Below are positions 15,738 through 19,346 of a stretch of DNA of 19,346 nucleotides, piece after piece (position 1 is the first letter of the stretch; the number at the start of each line of letters is the position of its first letter). Source of the stretch: an uncultured Novosphingobium sp. (GTDB lineage Bacteria > Pseudomonadota > Alphaproteobacteria > Sphingomonadales > Sphingomonadaceae); the NCBI GenBank assembly GCA_946886365.1, contig CAMPIM010000072.1, forward strand, positions 1 through 19,346, read 5' to 3'. The translations under genes and the position numbers were made by a program. The notes beneath the pieces were generated by a model that made no database searches, was not told the origin of the DNA, and saw nothing but the letters and a program-made list of their open reading frames with translations.

Positions 15738-16014
15738 AGGCGGGACGGCTGCGGGCAATCGGAGGCGGCGCGCCGATCGCTGGACGCTGCGGGCGCGGCC
15801 AGCCTTTCTATACGTCATGTACGCCCTGCTGCTGTGGTCGGTGCCGGTGGGGCTGATCGGGGGTATGTGGCCGGAGGGGGCGGCGGCGATCGTCCGGGCG
15901 ATGCGGGGCTATTTCGAGGCGTTGCCGGAGCCGCTCTATGCGCTGTTTGGCACGGGGTATCTTGGATATACGGCGGCGCGGACGTGGGGGAAGGTGCGAG
16001 GGGTGGAGCGGTAG
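15709..16014 (+). CDS. 3TM-type holin (GTA holin family)
   Basis: This is a small membrane protein of 101 aa. The core RARPAFLYVMYALLLWSVPV and the end EPLYALFGTGYLGYTAARTW match the GTA_holin_3TM pattern (PF11351 as I recall it). Hydrophobic segments lie at about 33-53 and 76-90, with a weaker one around 56-70. It would form lesions that let the upstream endolysin reach the cell wall. The frame from ATG 15709 overlaps the endolysin by 29 nt. TTG 15730 is an alternative that shortens the overlap to 8 nt. The Arg-rich stretch at residues 10-30 is unusual for a holin and may be overextension of the start. Confidence 0.85.
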   Translation: MAGWRTDLVRGGTAAGNRRRRADRWTLRARPAFLYVMYALLLWSVPVGLIGGMWPEGAAAIVRAMRGYFEALPEPLYALFGTGYLGYTAARTWGKVRGVER

Positions 16015-16061
16015 GGGAGAGTTGCGCTTCGGATCGGGCGTTGCGCAGCCCCTCTCCCTAA

Positions 16062-16085
16062 CCCTCTCCCCTAAAGGGGCGAGGG
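16062..16085. repeat. REP-like imperfect palindrome
   Basis: CCCTCTCCCC-TAAA-GGGGCGAGGG is a 10-bp inverted repeat with one mismatch. It is preceded by a near copy of its left arm (CCCCTCTCCCTAA at 16049-16061). Palindromes of this type are scattered in intergenic regions of many proteobacterial genomes. It lies just after the holin gene and may end its transcript or be a dispersed repeat. Confidence 0.5.
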
Positions 16086-16108
16086 AACTAGGTCGCGCTC
16101 AAACCCAC

Positions 16109-16150
16109 AAAAATGAGAGGGGCCGCTGGGTAGATAAGTCCCAGCGGCCC
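16109..16150 (-). terminator. Strong 11-bp hairpin with T-run on the minus strand
   Basis: GGGCCGCTGGG (16120-16130) and CCCAGCGGCCC (16140-16150) are perfectly complementary with a 9-nt loop. Read on the minus strand, the stem is followed by CTCTCA and then TTTTT, a slightly spaced U-tract. On the plus strand no T-run follows. It probably ends minus-strand transcription coming from the mini-gene or the lipoprotein gene. Confidence 0.6.
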
Positions 16151-16271
16151 ATCATTGACATGGTCACAGCGGCCGGAAGTGCCGCCACACGGAAACGTTG
16201 ATCGCGCTATCTTTGCAGACAAAGGAAGCCAGTTCGCGACTGGTCGCGGCAGAGGCTGTTTCAATGTCTGT

Positions 16272-16293
16272 AAAAACCGACGTTATGACGTCG
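16272..16293 (-). terminator. Intrinsic terminator right after the 18-codon ORF
   Basis: On the minus strand CGACGT-CATA-ACGTCG forms a 6-bp hairpin followed by GTTTTT. It starts one base after the TGA of the tiny ORF at 16295-16351. The tight fit of stop codon, stem and U-tract is what one expects of a very short transcript end. Confidence 0.55.
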
Positions 16294-16294
16294 C

Positions 16295-16351
16295 TCAGCG
16301 GCGCGTTTCCCGAATGGACTTGACCGACCTCACTGCTGAACCATGAGACAT
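16295..16351 (-). CDS. Possible 18-aa micro-ORF with a hyper-Shine-Dalgarno
   Basis: ATG at 16351 opens a frame encoding MSHGSAVRSVKSIRETRR and a TGA. It is preceded at ideal spacing by the 14-nt element at 16353-16366, which pairs fully with the 3' end of 16S rRNA. The peptide is basic (five Arg, one Lys) with no hydrophobic segment. A terminator follows at once. I do not recognise the peptide. Whether it is a true small protein, a leader peptide, or just the carrier of a ribosome-binding decoy cannot be decided from one sequence. The nearest upstream gene on the same strand is the lipoprotein, 205 nt away. Confidence 0.45.
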   Translation of the reverse strand: MSHGSAVRSVKSIRETRR

Positions 16352-16352
16352 C

Positions 16353-16366
16353 GGATCACCTCCTTT
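16353..16366 (-). promoter_or_regulatory. Hyper-Shine-Dalgarno (full anti-SD complement)
   Basis: On the minus strand the sequence is AAAGGAGGTGATCC, the exact complement of the 16S rRNA tail GGATCACCTCCTTT. On the plus strand it therefore reads as the 16S tail itself, but no other 16S sequence surrounds it, so it is not an rRNA fragment. It decides the ATG at 16351. Pairing this long is far beyond what efficient initiation needs. Confidence 0.7.
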
Positions 16367-16571
16367 CGCTTGTTAAAGCCCGCGCAGCCCGCCCTGGAAA
16401 ACCGTTTTTGACCTGGCCACGAAATGGACTGTGAATCAGACGGGAAGCATGATCAAGACTTGTAAAATTCTTTTTTCGAATCATAATGGCGCGTCCGCTT
16501 GAAAAGCCGATCTGGTGCTTTTCAGTCGATACCCCCACAAGATGTACGGCAAGCGGCCGGAAAACCCCTCC
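16367..16571. other. Stretch without a recognisable gene
   Basis: This AT-richer stretch between the lipoprotein stop and the hyper-SD contains A/T runs around 16461-16487. A TATGAT hexamer lies on the minus strand (16485-16480) and could be a -10, but no good -35 lies at proper spacing. No gene, tRNA or known RNA family was recognised. Confidence 0.4.
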
Positions 16572-17096
16572 TTAGCGACGGCAGTCCTCTATGACCCGGC
16601 CGACCTCTGCCCAGGCGGGCAGGATCAGGGTTTCGAGCCCCTGCACCTCGACGGCGAAATGGCCCCGGCTGTAGGCAATCTGATCCAGCACTGTGTCGCT
16701 GGCGGCGCGGACTGCCAGGGTTCCCGAACCGTTCGGCGTGGCGGGCCAGCTGACCGCGCCATAGCTGGTGCGGAGGGTGACGTTCCCCTTCCCTGTCCCG
16801 GCGCGCAGAAGACTGATCCGGCCTGCGGCGGGATCGCATCGCAAGGAAAGCAGCGTGCCGGATGCGGGGCTGGCGAAGGTCGCGACGGATCCCGATCCTT
16901 CCGCGTGGTAGCTCCAGTTGCCGGGCGTCGCGGGACGATATTGCCATTCGACCGGTCCGGGAACGGGTAGAGGCGGCTTTGCCGAGGGCGCGGGCGCAGG
17001 GCGCGGAGCTGGCGGCGGGGGCGCTTCTGGAGCGCCGACGCAGGCGGGAAGGAGGAGCAGGGACGCGAGGACGGCGGAGGCGGGGAATATGCGCAT
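16572..17096 (-). CDS. Putative lipoprotein of unknown function
   Basis: A 174-aa protein with a classic lipoprotein signal: a short basic start, a hydrophobic stretch at about 7-17 and the lipobox LPAC with Cys19. After a Pro/Ala-rich linker (22-48) comes a globular domain of about 120 residues with SLRCDPAAGRISLLR, a middle SYGAVSWPA stretch and the end LDQIAYSRGHFAVEVQGLET to IEDCRR. Two Cys (in RCDP and EDCRR) could form a disulfide. The residue after the lipid Cys is Val rather than Asp, so outer-membrane sorting is likely. I do not recognise the domain; proteins of this layout occur in sphingomonads without assigned function. It is monocistronic and transcribed away from the rpsM operon. 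Confidence 0.8.
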   Translation of the reverse strand: MRIFPASAVLASLLLLPACVGAPEAPPPPAPRPAPAPSAKPPLPVPGPVEWQYRPATPGNWSYHAEGSGSVATFASPASGTLLSLRCDPAAGRISLLRAGTGKGNVTLRTSYGAVSWPATPNGSGTLAVRAASDTVLDQIAYSRGHFAVEVQGLETLILPAWAEVGRVIEDCRR

Positions 17097-17155
17097 GCGC
17101 CACTCAATGCCCGAGGGGACGGGACGGGTTCAACTGGAAAAGGAATTTTTGGGAT

Positions 17156-17163
17156 GGGGGGGG
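17156..17163. repeat. G8 homopolymer tract
   Basis: Eight consecutive G lie 60 nt upstream of the lipoprotein start. On the minus strand (C8) they come just after TATATC (a -10-like hexamer without a clear -35), so the tract would be near the transcription start. Tracts of this length can slip during replication or transcription. Confidence 0.4.
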
Positions 17164-17206
17164 TGCGATATAGTATTGGCGTTGCGCTGGCCCACCCCCC
17201 GGCCCC

Positions 17207-17234
17207 TTCAAACGAGTCACGTGCCTCGTTTGAA
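17207..17234. repeat. 28-bp near-perfect palindrome
   Basis: TTCAAACGAGTCAC followed by GTGCCTCGTTTGAA forms a dyad with 13 of 14 pairs matching and CACGTG at the centre. It is flanked by C-rich sequence on the left and G-rich on the right, which can extend the stem. It lies between the lipoprotein and rpsM. It could be an operator for a dimeric regulator, a cruciform or a dispersed palindromic element. Confidence 0.6.
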
Positions 17235-17301
17235 CGCTTGCGGGAGGGGGAGTGAAGGTGCGCTATCTGCCGCACACGGTCGCAAGCGCGACCTTGGCCA
17301 A

Positions 17302-17330
17302 TTGACAGTTTCCCGCCGAATCGCTAGGGG
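17302..17330 (+). promoter_or_regulatory. Putative promoter of the rpsM-rpsK-rpoA operon
   Basis: A perfect TTGACA (17302-17307) is followed by a 17-nt spacer and TAGGGG (17325-17330). The -10 is poor against TATAAT, but the spacer end and -10 context (TCGC-TA-NNGG-CG) match the str promoter at 4132-4160. The start would be near 17337, giving a leader of about 160 nt before rpsM. A second element, CCCTATAGGG at 17419-17428, carries a better -10 but lacks a -35. Confidence 0.5.
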
Positions 17331-17357
17331 CGGACGCATCCCGGACACGCTGGTGAG

Positions 17358-17387
17358 CGGCAGTGCATGGCACTGGCCGTCTTTTTT
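17358..17387 (+). terminator. Intrinsic terminator/attenuator in the rpsM leader
   Basis: CGGCAGTGC-ATG-GCACTG-g-CCG forms a 9-bp stem with one bulged G, followed by TCTTTTTT. It is a textbook rho-independent terminator on the plus strand. No plus-strand gene lies between it and the holin 1.3 kb upstream. Yet it is about 20 nt after the predicted start of the rpsM transcript and 108 nt before rpsM, so it looks like an attenuator. Confidence 0.7.
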
Positions 17388-17495
17388 GCGTCACGGGGTC
17401 TATCGAATCGGCCGATGTCCCTATAGGGGTCTCTGCCCGGACGCTTTGAGATGGGGTGGCGCCAACCGCCCCGTGGAGCAGGAGAACAGATTACC

Positions 17496-17864
17496 ATGGC
17501 ACGTATTGCGGGTGTTAACATCCCGACCAACAAGCGCGTGATCATCGCGCTCACCTACATCCACGGCATCGGCCGCAAGACCGCCGTCGACCTCGCCGAC
17601 AAGCTGGGCATCGATCACAGCCGCCGCGTTCAGGACCTGTCGGACGCCGAAGTCCTGCAGATCCGCGAAGCCATTGACGCCGACCTCACCGTTGAAGGTG
17701 ACCTGCGTCGTGAAACCGCGATGAACATCAAGCGCCTGATGGATCTGGCCTGCTATCGCGGCCTGCGTCACCGCAAGGGCCTGCCGGTTCGCGGTCAGCG
17801 CACGCACACCAATGCGCGCACTCGCAAGGGCAAGGCTAAGCCGATCGCCGGCAAGAAGAAGTAA
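17496..17864 (+). CDS. rpsM: 30S ribosomal protein S13
   Basis: S13 sits in the 30S head and contacts the P-site tRNA and the bridges to the 50S. It has 122 aa, the usual length. The start [20 protein letters not shown] at 17496 has AGGAG at good spacing; 15 further codons upstream in the frame are leader. The helix-two-turn-helix region with [10 protein letters not shown] and the basic C-terminal tail ([20 protein letters not shown]) are intact. It is first in the alpha operon here, followed by rpsK after a structured 74-nt gap. Unlike the common gene order, no secY or adk precedes it on the same strand. Confidence 0.98.
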   Translation: MARIAGVNIPTNKRVIIALTYIHGIGRKTAVDLADKLGIDHSRRVQDLSDAEVLQIREAIDADLTVEGDLRRETAMNIKRLMDLACYRGLRHRKGLPVRGQRTHTNARTRKGKAKPIAGKKK

Positions 17865-17920
17865 TCGTTGAGGGTCAACCTTTCGGCATGGCCCTCCGGT
17901 AACTTCCGCTTTCAACGATT
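17863..17920 (+). other. Stem-loop spanning the rpsM-rpsK gap
   Basis: AATCGTTGA (17863-17871, overlapping the rpsM stop) pairs perfectly with TCAACGATT (17912-17920). Inside, GGG near 17872-17874 can pair with CCC at 17892-17894. The structure closes the gap and ends just before the rpsK ribosome site (TAGGA), so it may control rpsK translation or mRNA processing. Confidence 0.5.
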
Positions 17921-17938
17921 TCAGTAGGATAGAGCAAC

Positions 17939-18328
17939 ATGGCACGCGAACCCCAGCGCATTAAGCGGCGCGAGCGCAAGAACATCTCGGCCGGCGTCGC
18001 GCACGTCAACGCCAGCTTCAACAACACGATGGTCACCATCACCGATGCCCAGGGCAATGCGATCAGCTGGTCCTCGGCCGGCATGATGGGCTTCAAGGGC
18101 AGCCGCAAGTCGACCCCGTACGCCGCGCAGGTCTGCGCCGAAGACGCTGGCCGCAAGGCTGCCGAACATGGCGTGCGCACCCTGGAAGTCGAAGTTAAGG
18201 GTCCCGGTTCAGGCCGTGAATCGGCTCTGCGCGCGTTGCAGGCCGTCGGTTTCCACATCACCTCGATCCGCGACGTGACGCCCATTCCACACAATGGCGT
18301 CCGTCCTTCAAAGCGCCGCCGCGTCTAA
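17939..18328 (+). CDS. rpsK: 30S ribosomal protein S11
   Basis: S11 lies on the 30S platform next to the mRNA exit channel. It has 129 aa, the standard length, beginning [20 protein letters not shown]. The conserved [33 protein letters not shown] and the C-terminal [13 protein letters not shown] are intact. The ATG at 17939 has a modest ribosome site (AGGATAGAG). It lies between rpsM and rpoA in the alpha operon. The gene is complete and ordinary. Confidence 0.98.
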   Translation: MAREPQRIKRRERKNISAGVAHVNASFNNTMVTITDAQGNAISWSSAGMMGFKGSRKSTPYAAQVCAEDAGRKAAEHGVRTLEVEVKGPGSGRESALRALQAVGFHITSIRDVTPIPHNGVRPSKRRRV

Positions 18329-18348
18329 TTCGACGCGAGGCTTGTTGG

Positions 18349-18370
18349 CGGGCGGCGGACGCGCCGCCCG
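18349..18370 (+). other. GC-rich hairpin in the rpsK-rpoA gap
   Basis: CGGGCGGCG (18349-18357) pairs perfectly with CGCCGCCCG (18362-18370) around a GACG loop, 9 bp. There is no T-tract after it, so full termination is unlikely. It sits 21 nt after the rpsK stop in a 120-nt gap and may stabilise or process the mRNA. Confidence 0.5.
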
Positions 18371-18448
18371 TTCACCCATTTGCATCGGCCGAACGTCCTG
18401 TCTGGGTCCAGGATTTAAACGTTTCGGCCTCATCCCCAGGGGAAATAC

Positions 18449-19346
18449 ATGACTGTCAACATGAAGAACTGGCAGGAATTGAAGAAGCCCAACAGCCTTG
18501 AGATCAAGGCGACGGGCGACGGCAAGCGGAAGGCGACTTTCGTTGCCGAACCGTTGGAGCGTGGTTTCGGCCTGACGCTTGGCAACGCGCTGCGCCGGGT
18601 TCTTCTGTCCTCGCTCCAGGGCGCGGCGGTCACCTCGATCAAGATCGAGAACGTGCTCCACGAATTCTCGTCGCTGGCCGGCGTGCGTGAAGATGTGACG
18701 GACATTGTCCTCAACATCAAGCAGGTCGCGCTCCGCATGGAAGGCGACGGTCCCCGCCGCCTGCAGCTGTCCGCGACTGGTCCGGGCGAAGTGCGCGCCG
18801 GTGACATCACCACCGTGGGCGACATCGAAGTGATGAACCCCGATCTGGTGATCTGCCACCTGGACCAGGGTGCGACGCTGAACATGGAACTGACCGCTGA
18901 CGTCGGCAAGGGCTATGTCCCCGCCGTCGCCAACCGTCCGGCCGACGCGCCGATCGGCCTGATCCCGATCGACGCGCTCTATTCGCCGGTGCGTCAGGTT
19001 GCCTACAAGGTCGACAATACCCGCGTCGGCCAGGAACTGGACTATGACAAGCTGTCGCTGACCGTCGAAACCGACGGCACCGTCACGCCGGAAGACGCGG
19101 TGGCCTATGCCGCCCGCATCCTGCAGGACCAGTTGCAGCTGTTCGTTCACTTCGAAGACGCGCTGCCCGTGGCCGCTCCGGCTGCTGGCACCGCTGCGGC
19201 TGCTGCCGCCGAGGGCGAGAGCGACACGAACCAGATCAACCGCTACCTGCTCAAGAAGGTGGACGAACTGGAACTGTCGGTTCGCAGCGCAAACTGCCTC
19301 AAGAACGACAACATCATCTACATCGGCGATCTGGTCCAGAAGACCG
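18449..19346 (+). CDS. rpoA: RNA polymerase alpha subunit (cut by window edge)
   Basis: The alpha subunit dimerises to start RNA polymerase assembly, and its C-terminal domain contacts UP elements and activators. 299 codons are present from ATG 18449 ([14 protein letters not shown]), after an AGGGGA ribosome site; the end lies beyond the window. The N-terminal domain has [21 protein letters not shown] (residues 36-56) and runs to about 235. An Ala-rich linker (241-256) follows. The C-terminal domain begins with [20 protein letters not shown], including the conserved SVRSANCL helix. MKNW at residue 5 is an alternative start. It is third in rpsM-rpsK-rpoA; rplQ is the expected next gene. Confidence 0.98.
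   Translation, partial: MTVNMKNWQELKKPNSLEIKATGDGKRKATFVAEPLERGFGLTLGNALRRVLLSSLQGAAVTSIKIENVLHEFSSLAGVREDVTDIVLNIKQVALRMEGDGPRRLQLSATGPGEVRAGDITTVGDIEVMNPDLVICHLDQGATLNMELTADVGKGYVPAVANRPADAPIGLIPIDALYSPVRQVAYKVDNTRVGQELDYDKLSLTVETDGTVTPEDAVAYAARILQDQLQLFVHFEDALPVAAPAAGTAAAAAAEGESDTNQINRYLLKKVDELELSVRSANCLKNDNIIYIGDLVQKT

Noticed and set aside
15174..15818. 214-codon minus-strand frame opposite the endolysin
   Set aside because: It is a shadow of the GH108 gene, which has a clear signature and ribosome site.
14956..16014. Integrated prophage or genomic island at tRNA-Pro
   Set aside because: No integrase, no repeated tRNA 3' end and no phage structural genes were seen. Only the two lysis genes are present.
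16155..16346. 63-codon plus-strand frame in the intergenic stretch
   Set aside because: It has no supporting ribosome site, unremarkable composition and no recognisable domain, and it lies opposite the better-supported minus-strand mini-gene.
16353..16366. Remnant of a 16S rRNA gene (GGATCACCTCCTTT)
   Set aside because: Only 14 nt match the 16S 3' end and the flanks show no rRNA helix 44/45 sequence. It makes better sense as a Shine-Dalgarno on the other strand.
18308..19150. 280-codon minus-strand frame opposite rpoA
   Set aside because: It is antisense to intact rpoA, with no recognisable motif and the composition of a codon shadow.

Overview
The window looks like chromosomal DNA of a GC-rich alphaproteobacterium of the sphingomonad group (Sphingomonas/Sphingobium type). 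The evidence is the character of EF-G, S12, SecD/SecF and RNA polymerase alpha, a GGAAC-N16-CGTT (sigma-EcfG type) promoter, and a GTA-type endolysin/holin pair. This family-level placement is by recognition of protein character, not by a search.

Layout. (1) 1-3921, minus strand: the str operon rpsL-rpsG-fusA-tuf (tuf cut by the left edge). It has a clear TTGACC-N17-TATAGG promoter at 4132-4160, a leader of about 200 nt, and structured intercistronic gaps. (2) 4282-6573, plus: a membrane-anchored PAS-GGDEF-EAL cyclic-di-GMP enzyme. (3) 6705-7883, plus: a membrane-anchored M23 peptidase behind a putative general-stress promoter. (4) 7957-11324, minus: a ComM/YifB-type AAA+ ATPase, rlmE and a Ppx/GppA phosphatase, the last two overlapping by 4 nt. 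(5) 11429-14770, minus: yajC-secD-secF plus an Mth938-domain gene that appears to start at CTG inside the secF stop. (6) 14956-15032: tRNA-Pro(GGG). (7) 15198-16014, plus: a GH108 endolysin and a 3TM holin that overlap, resembling the lysis module of gene transfer agents. (8) 16015-16571: no conventional gene, but hairpins and a tiny minus-strand unit with a Shine-Dalgarno fully complementary to the 16S rRNA tail. (9) 16572-17096, minus: a lipoprotein of unknown function. (10) 17097-17495: a palindrome-rich leader containing a putative promoter and an intrinsic terminator. (11) 17496 to the right edge, plus: rpsM-rpsK-rpoA (rpoA cut by the edge).

Most of the window is core housekeeping: translation, transcription, Sec export and rRNA modification. 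The less ordinary parts are the natural Arg88 in S12 (a streptomycin-resistance type residue), the CTG-started Mth938 gene, the lysis pair next to a tRNA, the hyper-Shine-Dalgarno mini-gene, the apparent attenuator ahead of rpsM, and the str and alpha ribosomal operons diverging from each other with about 13.5 kb of other genes between them. I found no CRISPR array, transposase, integrase or clear novel defence system.
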